A stretch of 64,000 nucleotides of DNA from Streptomyces sp. NBC_01288 (GTDB lineage: Bacteria > Actinomycetota > Actinomycetes > Streptomycetales > Streptomycetaceae): positions 8,431,001 to 8,495,000 of the forward strand of contig NZ_CP108427.1 of assembly GCF_035982055.1 (NCBI RefSeq), in the 5' to 3' direction. Every line of letters starts with the position of its first letter. The first letter of the stretch is position 1. Below, piece by piece: positions 9,484 to 18,172 of the stretch. The notes beneath the pieces are model-generated. The model did no database searches, was not told the DNA's origin, and worked only from the letters and a program-made list of their open reading frames with translations. The translations under genes and the position numbers were made by a program.

Positions 9484-9520
9484 AGAACCGGAACGTCTTC
9501 ATGACGTTCCGGTTCTTTTT
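9484..9520. terminator. Hairpin behind gylR
   Basis: AGAACCGGAACGTC and GACGTTCCGGTTCT form a perfect 14-base stem with a five-base loop, 35 bases after the gylR stop. The T-run (CTTTTTC) is on the plus strand; read from gylR the run comes as A residues before the stem, so termination of gylR may be leaky and allow read-through into glpF. Confidence 0.7.
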
Positions 9521-9550
9521 CGCTGTGAATCGGGGATGGATCCTGGCTGG

Positions 9551-10324
9551 TCAGAACCGCCCGGCGCCCAGATCCCGGGACACCGCGCGGGCGCAGTCCC
9601 GTACCGCGGCGATCAGCTCGGGGCGCAGCGCGCCGTCCTCGTCGGGCCGGCACAGCCGCTCCACGGCGCCCGTGATGCCGACCGCGCCGACCGGCATGCG
9701 CCGCCGGTCGTGGATGGGGGCGGCGATGGACGCGACGCCCTCCCAGGTCTCCTCGACGTCGGCCGCGTACCCCCGCGCGCGCGTGACGTCGAGGACGTGC
9801 TCGAAGTCGGCCAGCTCGGACACCGTGCGCTCGGTGAAGGGCTTGCGGTCGGCCTCCAGGACCTCGCTGTGCGCGACCGGGTCGTAGGCCGACAGCACCT
9901 TGCCCAGGGCCGTGGAGTGCAGCGGCTGCATGGCCCCGATCTCCAGGACCTGCCGGCTGTCGTCGGGGCGGAAGACGTGGTGCACGATCAGGACGCCGTG
10001 CTGATGCAGCACTCCCAGGTGCACGCTCTCGCCGCTGGAGCGGGCCAGGTCGTCCGTCCACACCAGGGCGCGGGCCCGCAGTTCGTGGACGTCGAGGTAG
10101 GTGGTGCCCAGGCGCAGCAGTTCGGCGCCGAGCTGATAGCGCCCGGAGACGTCGTCCTGCTCGACGAAGCCCTCGTGCTGGAGGGTGCGCAGGATGCCGT
10201 GGGCCGTGCCTTTGGCGAGGCCGAGCGACGAGGCGATGTCCGAGAGGCCGAGCCGTCGCTCGCCGCCCGCGAGCAGGCGCAGCATCGCGGCCGCCCGTTC
10301 GAGCGACTGGATGTTCCGTGCCAT
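9551..10324 (-). CDS. gylR: IclR-family repressor of the glycerol operon
   Basis: The ATG at 10324 is chosen because ACGGAGG precedes it and the protein then begins MARNIQSLERAAAMLRLL, the usual start of this family. It has 257 residues: an N-terminal winged helix-turn-helix (LSDIASSLGLAKGTAHGILRTLQHEGF) and a C-terminal effector domain. It lies directly upstream of, and in the same direction as, glpF-glpK-glpD, the arrangement of GylR in S. coelicolor, which represses the glycerol genes and itself until glycerol or glycerol 3-phosphate appears. The two shared operator-like sequences fit that. Confidence 0.88.
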   Translation of the reverse strand: MARNIQSLERAAAMLRLLAGGERRLGLSDIASSLGLAKGTAHGILRTLQHEGFVEQDDVSGRYQLGAELLRLGTTYLDVHELRARALVWTDDLARSSGESVHLGVLHQHGVLIVHHVFRPDDSRQVLEIGAMQPLHSTALGKVLSAYDPVAHSEVLEADRKPFTERTVSELADFEHVLDVTRARGYAADVEETWEGVASIAAPIHDRRRMPVGAVGITGAVERLCRPDEDGALRPELIAAVRDCARAVSRDLGAGRF

Positions 10325-10380
10325 CGCCGTACTGCCTCCGTCCCGTTCGACCGCCGACGCGCGACGTCGCTGCCGCCGTT

Positions 10381-10400
10381 CGGCAATGTCGAACACTACC
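10381..10400 (-). promoter_or_regulatory. Probable GylR operator before gylR
   Basis: CGGCAATGTCGAACACTACC lies 57 bases upstream of the gylR start and is the near-copy, in opposite orientation, of the element before glpF. This fits autoregulation. Confidence 0.55.
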
Positions 10401-10495
10401 GTTCCATGCCGACCTCCCGCTAATGGTCGGCCGATTCCGGTCACGTCTCCTGTTGCGTCACTTGTCGCGAGAACCTAGACGCCGTTGACCCGCCC

Positions 10496-10586
10496 GTCAC
10501 CTCAGTCGGCCGCCCCGGTCACCCCCATCGCCCGCCCCCGTCACCCCCATCGGCCTCCTGTCACCCCGGTCCGTCTCCCCGTCACC
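10496..10586. repeat. Five phased GTCACC repeats upstream of metH
   Basis: GTCAC(C) occurs at 10496, 10518, 10540, 10560 and 10581, with spacings of 22, 22, 20 and 21 bases, about two helical turns each. The longer unit resembles CCCGTCACCCCCATCGGCC. Apart from this repeat and the gylR control region, 10325-10728 contains no gene I can support. Confidence 0.65.
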
Positions 10587-10728
10587 GCGGTCCGCCCCAT
10601 GGACGCTTCGAGCATCCCTCGGCCCGACCCCGTTACCCTGGCGACGTGCACGCTCCCCGGGGAGTTCCGTGAGAGGTTCCCAGGGAAGCCGCAAAGCCGA
10701 CAGCCGTCGCACTCCAGGGAGCCCCTTC

Positions 10729-13700
10729 ATGGCCTCGTCGCCACTGACCCCTTCTGCCGACAGCCGGACCCGTGTGTCCGCGCTCCGAGAGGCACTCGCC
10801 ACCCGCGTGGTGGTCGCCGACGGAGCCATGGGCACCATGCTCCAGGCACAGGACCCCACCCTTGAGGACTTCGAGAACCTTGAGGGCTGCAACGAGATTC
10901 TGAACATCACCCGCCCGGACATCGTCCGCTCGGTCCACGAGGAGTACTTCGGCGTCGGCGTGGACTGCGTCGAGACGAACACCTTCGGCGCGAACCATTC
11001 CGCGATGGCCGAGTACGACATTCCCGAGCGCGTCCAGGAACTCTCCGAGTCCGGCGCCCGCATCGCCCGCGAGACCGCCGACGACTTCACCGCCCGCGAC
11101 GGCCGCCAGCGCTGGGTCCTCGGCTCGATCGGACCCGGCACGAAGCTGCCCACCCTCGGCCACATCGGCTACGCCACTCTCCGCGACGGCTTCCAGGCCA
11201 ACGCCGAGGGCCTGCTCGCCGGCGGCGCCGACGCCCTGATCGTGGAGACCACCCAGGACCTCCTCCAGACCAAGTCGTCGATCCTGGGCGCCAAGCGCGC
11301 GATGGAGGCGACCGGCGTCGACGTACCCCTGCTCGTCTCGATGGCCTTCGAGACCACCGGCACCATGCTCCTCGGCTCCGAGATCGGCGCCGCGCTCACC
11401 GCGCTGGAACCCCTCGGCATCGACATGATCGGCCTGAACTGCTCGACGGGCCCGGCCGAGATGAGCGAGCACCTGCGCTATCTCGCCCGCCACTCGCGCA
11501 CCCCGCTGCTCTGCATGCCGAACGCCGGTCTGCCCATCCTCACCAAGGACGGCGCCCACTTCCCGCTCGACCCCGAGGGCCTGGCGGACGCCCAGCAGCA
11601 CTTCGTCCACGACTACGGCCTGAACCTGGTCGGCGGCTGCTGCGGTACGACCCCCGAGCACCTGCGCCGGCTCGTCGAGCGGGTCCGCGAGGCCTCGCCG
11701 ACCGAGCGCCACCCCCAGCCCGAGCCGGGCGCCGCGTCGCTCTACCAGACGGTCCCGTTCCGCCAGGACACCGCCTACATGGCGATCGGCGAGCGCACCA
11801 ACGCCAACGGCTCGAAGAAGTTCCGCGAGGCCATGCTGGACGGCCGCTGGGACGACTGTGTGGAGATGGCCCGCGACCAGATCCGCGAGGGCGCCCACAT
11901 GCTGGACCTCTGCGTGGACTACGTCGGCCGCGACGGCGTCGCCGACATGGAGGAACTGGCCGGCCGCTTCGCCACCGCCTCCACCCTCCCCATCGTCCTC
12001 GACTCCACCGAAGTCCCGGTCATCCGGGCCGGGTTGGAGAAGCTCGGCGGACGCGCGGTCATCAACTCCGTCAACTACGAGGACGGCGACGGCCCCGAGT
12101 CCCGCTTCGCGAAGGTCACCAAGCTGGCGCAGGAACACGGCGCCGCCCTCATCGCGCTGACCATCGACGAGGAGGGCCAGGCCCGCACCCCGGAGCACAA
12201 GGTCGCCATCGCCGAGCGGCTCATCGAGGACCTCACGACGAACTGGGGCATCCACGAGTCCGACATCCTCATCGACACCCTGACCTTCACCATCTGCACC
12301 GGCCAGGAGGAGTCCCGCGGCGACGGCATCGCCACCATCGAGGCGATCCGCCGCCTCAAGGCCGGCCACCCGGACGTGCAGACCACGCTGGGCCTCTCGA
12401 ACATCTCCTTCGGCCTCAACCCGGCCGCCCGCGTGCTGCTCAACTCCGTCTTCCTCGACGAATGCGTCAAGGCGGGCCTCGACTCGGCGATCGTGCACGC
12501 CTCGAAGATCCTCCCGATCGCCCGCTTCACCGAGGAAGAGGTCCAGACGGCCCTCGACCTGGTCTACGACCGCCGCCGCGAGGGCTACGACCCGCTCCAG
12601 AAGCTGATGGCCCTCTTCGAAGGCGCCACCACCAAGTCCCGGACGGCGGGCCGCGCCGAGGAGTTGGCCGCCCTCCCGCTGGACGAGCGCCTCAAGCGGC
12701 GGATCATCGACGGCGAGAAGAACGGCCTGGAGACCGACCTCGCCGAGGCGTTGGAGACCCGCCCGGCCCTGGACATCGTCAACGCGACACTCCTGGACGG
12801 CATGAAGGTCGTCGGCGAACTGTTCGGCTCCGGCCAGATGCAGCTGCCGTTCGTGCTCCAGTCCGCCGAGGTCATGAAGACCGCGGTCGCCTATCTCGAA
12901 CCGCACATGGAGAAGTCGGACGCCGAGGGCAAGGGCACCATCGTGCTCGCCACCGTGCGCGGCGACGTCCACGACATCGGCAAGAACCTCGTCGACATCA
13001 TCCTGTCCAACAACGGCTACAACGTCGTCAACCTCGGCATCAAGCAGCCCGTCTCCGCGATCCTGGAGGCCGCCGAGGAGCACCGCGCCGACGTCATCGG
13101 CATGTCGGGCCTCCTGGTCAAGTCCACGGTGATCATGAAGGAGAACCTCCAGGAGCTCAACCAGCGCAAGATGGCCGCCGACTACCCGGTCATCCTGGGC
13201 GGGGCCGCGCTGACCCGCGCCTACGTAGAGCAGGACCTGCACGAGATCTACGAGGGCGAAGTTCGGTACGCCCGCGACGCGTTCGAGGGTCTGCGCCTGA
13301 TGGACGCCCTGATCGGCGTCAAGCGGGGCGTGCCCGGCGCGAAGCTGCCCGAGCTGAAGCAGCGCCGGGTGCGGGCGAGCGCCGCCGTGGAGGTCGAGGA
13401 GCGCCCCGAAGAGGGCCACGTCCGCTCCGACGTGTCCGTCGACAACCCGGTCCCCGAGGCGCCGTTCCGCGGCACCCGGGTCATCAAGGGCATCCAGCTC
13501 AAGGAGTACGCGTCCTGGCTGGACGAGGGCGCCCTCTTCAAGGGCCAGTGGGGCCTCAAGCAGGCCCGCACGGGCGACGGACCGACCTACGAGGAACTGG
13601 TGGAGACCGAGGGCCGCCCCCGCCTGCGCGGCCTCCTGGACAAGCTCCAGACCGACAACCTCCTCGAAGCGGCCGTCGTCTACGGCTACTTCCCCTGCGT

Positions 13701-14244
13701 CTCCAAGGACGACGACCTGATCGTCCTCGACGACGAGGGCAACGAGCGCACCCGGTTCACCTTCCCGCGCCAGCGCCGCGGCCGCCGTCTCTGCCTGGCC
13801 GACTTCTTCCGCCCGGAGGAGTCCGGCGAGACCGACGTCGTCGGCTTCCAGATCGTCACCATGGGCAACCGCATCGGCGAGGAGACCGCGAAGCTCTTCG
13901 AGTCGAACTCCTACCGCGACTACCTCGAACTGCACGGCCTGTCCGTCCAGTTGGCCGAGGCGCTCGCCGAGTACTGGCACGCGCGCGTGCGCTCCGAACT
14001 CGGCTTCGCCGGCGAGGACCCCACCGACGTCGAGGACATGTTCGCCCTCAAGTACCGCGGCGCCCGCTTCTCCCTCGGCTACGGCGCCTGCCCCGACCTG
14101 GAGGACCGCGCGAAGATCGCCGCCCTGCTGGAGCCGGAGCGCATCGGCGTCCACCTCTCGGAGGAGTTCCAGCTGCACCCGGAGCAGTCCACTGACGCGA
14201 TCGTCATCCACCACCCGGAGGCGAAGTACTTCAACGCGCGCTGA
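10729..14244 (+). CDS. metH: Cobalamin-dependent methionine synthase
   Basis: The ATG at 10729 has AGGGAG seven bases before it and yields 1171 residues. Domains in order: homocysteine-binding barrel with zinc ligands Cys238, Cys304 and Cys305 (GLNCS, GGCCGT); pterin-binding barrel beginning near MAIGERTNANGSKKF; B12-binding module with the cobalt ligand His748 in GDVHDIGKN; and the C-terminal activation domain that binds S-adenosylmethionine. It methylates homocysteine using methyltetrahydrofolate. I see no convincing cobalamin riboswitch before it. Together with mtnK 6 kb upstream it belongs to methionine metabolism, but the two are separated by the glycerol genes. Confidence 0.97.
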   Translation: MASSPLTPSADSRTRVSALREALATRVVVADGAMGTMLQAQDPTLEDFENLEGCNEILNITRPDIVRSVHEEYFGVGVDCVETNTFGANHSAMAEYDIPERVQELSESGARIARETADDFTARDGRQRWVLGSIGPGTKLPTLGHIGYATLRDGFQANAEGLLAGGADALIVETTQDLLQTKSSILGAKRAMEATGVDVPLLVSMAFETTGTMLLGSEIGAALTALEPLGIDMIGLNCSTGPAEMSEHLRYLARHSRTPLLCMPNAGLPILTKDGAHFPLDPEGLADAQQHFVHDYGLNLVGGCCGTTPEHLRRLVERVREASPTERHPQPEPGAASLYQTVPFRQDTAYMAIGERTNANGSKKFREAMLDGRWDDCVEMARDQIREGAHMLDLCVDYVGRDGVADMEELAGRFATASTLPIVLDSTEVPVIRAGLEKLGGRAVINSVNYEDGDGPESRFAKVTKLAQEHGAALIALTIDEEGQARTPEHKVAIAERLIEDLTTNWGIHESDILIDTLTFTICTGQEESRGDGIATIEAIRRLKAGHPDVQTTLGLSNISFGLNPAARVLLNSVFLDECVKAGLDSAIVHASKILPIARFTEEEVQTALDLVYDRRREGYDPLQKLMALFEGATTKSRTAGRAEELAALPLDERLKRRIIDGEKNGLETDLAEALETRPALDIVNATLLDGMKVVGELFGSGQMQLPFVLQSAEVMKTAVAYLEPHMEKSDAEGKGTIVLATVRGDVHDIGKNLVDIILSNNGYNVVNLGIKQPVSAILEAAEEHRADVIGMSGLLVKSTVIMKENLQELNQRKMAADYPVILGGAALTRAYVEQDLHEIYEGEVRYARDAFEGLRLMDALIGVKRGVPGAKLPELKQRRVRASAAVEVEERPEEGHVRSDVSVDNPVPEAPFRGTRVIKGIQLKEYASWLDEGALFKGQWGLKQARTGDGPTYEELVETEGRPRLRGLLDKLQTDNLLEAAVVYGYFPCVSKDDDLIVLDDEGNERTRFTFPRQRRGRRLCLADFFRPEESGETDVVGFQIVTMGNRIGEETAKLFESNSYRDYLELHGLSVQLAEALAEYWHARVRSELGFAGEDPTDVEDMFALKYRGARFSLGYGACPDLEDRAKIAALLEPERIGVHLSEEFQLHPEQSTDAIVIHHPEAKYFNAR

Positions 14245-14326
14245 GCGGACGAGTACGCCGATCGGGTGTGCGCACGGAACGGACAAGCACACTGATCGGA
14301 TAAGTCGTACACTGGTCGGTCCACCG

Positions 14327-14367
14327 CAGGCCGGTCGCCCTTGTTGGTATCAGGGGCGGCCGGCCTG
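14327..14367 (+). terminator. Strong hairpin between metH and the HAD gene
   Basis: CAGGCCGGTCGCCC and GGGGCGGCCGGCCTG form a 14-base stem with one imperfect pair and a 12-base loop, without a T-tract. It could end the metH transcript or protect its 3' end. Confidence 0.5.
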
Positions 14368-14393
14368 ATCGTCCCTCAAGGAGGTGCGCCAGG

Positions 14394-15092
14394 ATGACCA
14401 GCACGGTCCCCGCGCTCGGAACCCGTACGGCCGAAGGCTCAGCACTCCAGGCCGTACTCCTCGACATGGACGGCACCCTGGTGGACACCGAGGGCTTCTG
14501 GTGGGAGGTAGAGGTCGAGGTCTTCGCCGCCCTCGGACACACCCTCGACGACTCCTGGCGCCATGTCGTGGTCGGCGGCCCCATGACCCGCAGCGCCGGC
14601 TTCCTGATCGAGGCCACCGGCGCCGACATCACCCTCGCCGAGCTGTCCGTCCTGCTCAACGCGGGCTTCGAGGACCGCATCGGGCGGAGCCTGCCGCTGA
14701 TGCCGGGCGCCGCCAGACTCCTGGCCGAGCTGGCGGAGTACGAGATCCCCACGGCCCTGGTCTCCGCCTCGCACCGGCGCATCATCGACCGCGTCCTGAC
14801 CGCGCTCGGCCCCCAGCACTTCGCGCTGACGGTCGCCGGTGACGAGGTCGCGCGCACCAAGCCGTACCCCGACCCGTATCTGCTCGCCGCCGCCGGACTC
14901 GGCGTCGACCCGGCCCGCTGCGCGGTCGTGGAGGACACCGCGACCGGTGTCGCGGCGGCGGAGGCGGCGGGCTGCCTGGTGGTGGCCGTGCCGTCCGTGG
15001 CACCCATCGCCCCGGCCGACCGGCGCACCGTCGTGACCTCCCTGGAAGTCGTCGACCTGGCATTTCTGCGCGGACTGATGGCCGACCGATGA
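14394..15092 (+). CDS. HAD-superfamily phosphatase (beta-phosphoglucomutase-like)
   Basis: The 232-residue protein starts behind an excellent AAGGAGG. Motif I DMDGT (residues 24-28) carries the nucleophile Asp and the acid/base Asp; motif II is in LVSASHRR, the motif III Lys in RTKPYPDPYLLAA, and motif IV in VVEDTATGVAAAEAAG. A helical cap is inserted after motif I, as in phosphoglucomutase-like and phosphoglycolate phosphatases. The substrate is unknown. It follows metH by 150 bases, and its placement there is conserved in streptomycetes as far as I remember. Confidence 0.85.
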   Translation: MTSTVPALGTRTAEGSALQAVLLDMDGTLVDTEGFWWEVEVEVFAALGHTLDDSWRHVVVGGPMTRSAGFLIEATGADITLAELSVLLNAGFEDRIGRSLPLMPGAARLLAELAEYEIPTALVSASHRRIIDRVLTALGPQHFALTVAGDEVARTKPYPDPYLLAAAGLGVDPARCAVVEDTATGVAAAEAAGCLVVAVPSVAPIAPADRRTVVTSLEVVDLAFLRGLMADR

Positions 15093-15516
15093 CGGAAATG
15101 CGCCAGCTGTTCACCGAGCGTGCAAAGTTCAATGGGACCAAAGGGAAAGGAATTCGGGAGTGATCGACCAGCCGAATTCCGTTGCTCTCCAACCGAGTTG
15201 AAGCGTGTGAGGTTCCCCACGTGCAGGAGGGTCGACATCGCCGTCGCCCTGTGCTGTTCACCCCATTTCTGAGGCCGATCACGCACCCTTGTGTCCCGAT
15301 TGGTGAAAGCCTGCACTAATCCTTCCCTCGGCGGGTTTTCGGTCTGTCCACAGCCGGTTCCGCAGCGTGATGGGAACTCAACTACGGTGACCGTGAACCC
15401 CCGTGCGGGTCCGGACTAATCTCAACGCGAGAACATCGCCCTTATCCCCGTGATCGGCATCACCACCCCATGCATGCCGGGTACACGGACTCGAACAGCT
15501 CTGGAGAAACTCCCGC
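15093..15516. other. Non-coding stretch upstream of the peptide-binding lipoprotein
   Basis: No open frame here looks like a protein. The stretch is less GC-rich than its surroundings and presumably holds the promoter of the next gene; TACGGT near 15383 is a possible -10 element, but no convincing -35 partner can be fixed by eye. Confidence 0.4.
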
Positions 15517-17121
15517 ATGAACCGCAAGACTTTGGTGCTGCCGGTCGTCGTCGGCCTGCTCGCGCCGGTGCTCGCCGCGTGTGGCGGCTCCGGCAGCGGG
15601 AGTTCCAGCGACGATGCGATAGTCGTCGGCACCACGGACCGGTTCGAGGCGACGAAGGACGCTCCGGCGCCGCTCGACCCGGCCTACGCCTACGACGTCG
15701 GCACCTGGAACATCCTGCGCCAGACCGTGCAGACCCTGATGATCCAGCCCAAGGGCGAGGGCGACCCGGTGCCCGAGGCCGCCGAGAAGTGCGGCTTCAC
15801 CGACACCGGCAACGAGCGCTACGCCTGCACCCTGCGCGAGGGTCTGAAGTTCGCCAACGGCGACAAGATCACCGCGGAAGATGTGAAGTACTCCATCGAC
15901 CGCGCGATGCGCATCAAGGCCGACAGCGGTGTGTTCGCCCTGCTGTCGACCGTCGACACCGTCGAGACCCAGGGCGACCGCGAGGTCATCTTCCACCTGA
16001 AGACGGCCGACGCCACGTTCCCGTACAAGCTGTCCACTCCCGTCGCCGGCATCGTGAATCCGGACGACTACCAGAAGGACAAGCTGCGCGACGGCTTCGA
16101 CATCGACGGCTCGGGCCCGTACACCCTCTCGGTGGCCAAGAAGGGCGACGCGATCACCACGGCCACGTTCACCAAGAACCCCAATTACAAGGGTGCCTTG
16201 AAGGTGAACAACAACAAGGTCGAGATGCGTTCCTTCGACGACGCCGACTCCATGGGCAGCGCGATCAGCAAGGGCGACATCGACGTCATGACGCGCACCA
16301 TGTCGCCGGAGCAGATCCAGAAGCTCAGCGACGACACGGACGGCGACGTCGACCTCGTCGAGATGCCCGGCCTCGAAATCCGCTACCTGGGCTTCAACAC
16401 CGACGCCCCGACCGTGAAGACGAAGGCCGTACGCGAGGCGATGGCCCAGATCATCGACCGCGGCGAACTCGTCTCCAAGGTCTACGGCACCGAGGCCGAG
16501 CCGCTCTACTCCATGGTCCCGGCGACCATCACGGGCCACTCGAACTCGTTCTTCAACAAGTACGGCGACCCGAGCGTCGCCAAGGCCAAGCTGACGATGG
16601 AGGGGGCCAACATCACCACTCCGGTGAAGCTGACCCTGAACTACACGACCGACCACTACGGCTCGGCCACCAAGGAAGAGTTCGAGCAGCTCCAGAAGCA
16701 GCTCAACGACAGCGGCCTGTTCGACGTCAGCATCAAGGGCACCCCCTGGGCGACGTTCCGTCCGGCCGAGCAGAAGGGCAAGTACGACGTCTACGGGATG
16801 GGCTGGTTCCCGGACTTCCCCGACGCCGACAACTACCTCGCGCCGTTCCTCGACAAGGACAACACCCTCGGCCTGCCGTACGACAACACCAAGATCAGGA
16901 GCACGCTGATCCCGGAGTCCCGTCGTGAGGCCGACCGGCTCGCCGCGTCCAAGAGCCTCACGGCCATCCAGGACATCGTCGCCACCGACGTCCCGCTGAT
17001 CCCGCTGTGGCAGGGCAAGCAGTACGTCGCCGCCCGCGACGACGTCACGGGCACCGCGTACGTGCTCAACTCCTCCTCGACCCTCCAGCTCTGGGAGCTG
17101 GGCCGAGGCGTGGGCAACTGA
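15517..17121 (+). CDS. Peptide/nickel-type ABC transporter substrate-binding lipoprotein
   Basis: The 534-residue protein begins with a lipoprotein signal: MNRK, a hydrophobic core and lipobox LAAC with Cys22, then a Gly/Ser linker. The rest matches the SBP_bac_5 family: RQTVQTLMIQPK, the hallmark REGLKFANGDKITAEDVKYSIDRAM, and IRYLGFNTDAPTVKTKAVREAM. It binds oligopeptides or similar ligands at the outer face of the membrane. No permease or ATPase gene is adjacent, and two terminators follow, so it is an orphan binding protein that must use a transporter encoded elsewhere or act as a sensor. Confidence 0.9.
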   Translation: MNRKTLVLPVVVGLLAPVLAACGGSGSGSSSDDAIVVGTTDRFEATKDAPAPLDPAYAYDVGTWNILRQTVQTLMIQPKGEGDPVPEAAEKCGFTDTGNERYACTLREGLKFANGDKITAEDVKYSIDRAMRIKADSGVFALLSTVDTVETQGDREVIFHLKTADATFPYKLSTPVAGIVNPDDYQKDKLRDGFDIDGSGPYTLSVAKKGDAITTATFTKNPNYKGALKVNNNKVEMRSFDDADSMGSAISKGDIDVMTRTMSPEQIQKLSDDTDGDVDLVEMPGLEIRYLGFNTDAPTVKTKAVREAMAQIIDRGELVSKVYGTEAEPLYSMVPATITGHSNSFFNKYGDPSVAKAKLTMEGANITTPVKLTLNYTTDHYGSATKEEFEQLQKQLNDSGLFDVSIKGTPWATFRPAEQKGKYDVYGMGWFPDFPDADNYLAPFLDKDNTLGLPYDNTKIRSTLIPESRREADRLAASKSLTAIQDIVATDVPLIPLWQGKQYVAARDDVTGTAYVLNSSSTLQLWELGRGVGN

Positions 17122-17150
17122 CAGCGCGGTCGCGCGCTGAACAAGCTCGA

Positions 17151-17192
17151 CCAGTGGCCGGTCCCGCCGAATCCGGCGGGACCGGCCACTGG
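17151..17192 (+). terminator. Perfect 19-base-pair hairpin after the binding-protein gene
   Basis: The arms 17151-17169 and 17174-17192 are exact inverted copies around AATC. It starts 29 bases after the stop codon. No T-tract follows, as is common in streptomycetes. Confidence 0.75.
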
Positions 17193-17217
17193 CCTGTCGG
17201 CCCGGGCCCGCAGACAC

Positions 17218-17255
17218 GAAGAGGGCGCCCCTGTCAGGAAGGGGCGCCCTCTTTC
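17218..17255. terminator. Second hairpin, between convergent genes
   Basis: AAGAGGGCGCCCCT and AGGGGCGCCCTCTT form a 14-base stem ending in TTTC. It lies between the binding-protein gene and the convergent response-regulator gene and may serve both. Confidence 0.7.
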
Positions 17256-17262
17256 GTACGTA

Positions 17263-17305
17263 AACCGGTGTCTACTGCCTTTAGTGCGTAACCGGTGTCT
17301 ACTGC
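17263..17305. repeat. Direct repeat spanning the end of the response-regulator gene
   Basis: AACCGGTGTCTACTGC occurs at 17263-17278 and 17290-17305, 27 bases apart. The second copy includes the stop codon of the response-regulator gene (minus strand); the first lies just beyond it, as if the gene's last bases had been duplicated. Confidence 0.75.
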
Positions 17306-17970
17306 GCGCCGGGGCGCACCAGCCCGCTCTCGTACGCGTACACCGCGGCCTGGACCCGGTCGCGCAGGCCCAACTTGGTGAGGACGTGCCCCACATGCGT
17401 CTTGACGGTGGTCTCGCTGACGAACAGGTCGGCGGCGATCTCCGCGTTCGACAGCCCGCGCGCCACCAGCTTCAGCACCTCGACCTCACGCTCGGTCAAC
17501 GTGTGCAGGGCGTCCGGGACGGGCTCGTCACCCGACGGCAGATGGCTGGCGTACTTGTCGAGCAGCCGCCGCGTGATGCTGGGCGCGAGCATGGCCTCGC
17601 CGGAGGCCACCACCCGGATCGCCTGCACGAGTTCATTCGCCGGCGCGTCCTTGAGCAGGAAGCCACTGGCTCCGGCCCGCAACGCCTCCACCACGTACTC
17701 GTCGAGATCGAAGGTGGTCAGCACCAGCACCTTCGCCGGACCGTCCCGCCCGGGACCGGTGATCTGCCGGGTCGCCTCCACCCCGTCCATCCGCGGCATA
17801 CGGATGTCCATCAGCACCACATCGGGCTGCAGAGCCCGCACCTGGTCGAGCGCCTGCAGACCGTCACCGGCCTCACCGACGACCGCGAGATCCTGCTCCG
17901 CCTCCAGAATCATCCGGAACCCGGTTCGCAGCAGCGGCTGGTCATCAACCAGTAGGACGCGGATGGCCAC
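17299..17970 (-). CDS. NarL/LuxR-type response regulator (orphan)
   Basis: The 223-residue protein has a receiver domain with acidic pocket VDD at 8-10, phospho-acceptor Asp55 in LMDIRMPRMDG, switch Thr in LVLTTFD and Lys in FLLKDAP. After a linker comes the LuxR helix-turn-helix, LTEREVEVLKLVARGLSNAEIA. It should bind DNA when phosphorylated by a sensor kinase. No histidine kinase gene is adjacent: the convergent neighbour is a binding lipoprotein and the upstream neighbour a nuclease, so the partner is encoded elsewhere. Confidence 0.92.
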   Translation of the reverse strand: MAIRVLLVDDQPLLRTGFRMILEAEQDLAVVGEAGDGLQALDQVRALQPDVVLMDIRMPRMDGVEATRQITGPGRDGPAKVLVLTTFDLDEYVVEALRAGASGFLLKDAPANELVQAIRVVASGEAMLAPSITRRLLDKYASHLPSGDEPVPDALHTLTEREVEVLKLVARGLSNAEIAADLFVSETTVKTHVGHVLTKLGLRDRVQAAVYAYESGLVRPGAQ

Positions 17971-17999
17971 GTGAATCTCCTTCGCTAGCCCGGGCCCAT

Positions 18000-18120
18000 T
18001 CTGCCCTGCGCGGCGCCGGCCGACTCGACCGGCCTTGGGGGAGGCTGTCGGGTCTTGGTGGGAGGGGGTGTCGGGACGCGGTCAGCTGTGTCCGGACTTG
18101 TGGCGGGGCACCCGCCGTAC
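18000..18120. other. Gap between nuclease and response-regulator genes
   Basis: No gene or clear terminator is visible between the two minus-strand genes beyond the repeat described at 18121-18172. Confidence 0.3.
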
Positions 18121-18172
18121 GGACCCTTGGCGGAAGGGCCGGTCCGTCGCCTACGACCCCTTGGCGGAGGGA
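18121..18172. repeat. Direct repeat at the end of the RecB-like nuclease gene
   Basis: ACCCTTGGCGGAAGGG (in 18121-18138) and ACCCCTTGGCGGAGGG (in 18155-18172) are near-identical. The second copy encodes the last residues (SAKGS) of the nuclease; the first lies just beyond its stop codon. Confidence 0.65.

Noticed and set aside
10600-10728. Cobalamin riboswitch before metH
   Set aside because: A B12-dependent enzyme gene would fit, but the B12 box and the paired core of the riboswitch are not recognisable in this stretch.
10633-14292. A 1219-codon open frame on the strand opposite metH
   Set aside because: Its composition (Val/Leu/Ala/Gly/Asp runs) is the mirror of high-GC third positions in metH; metH has all domains and an RBS.
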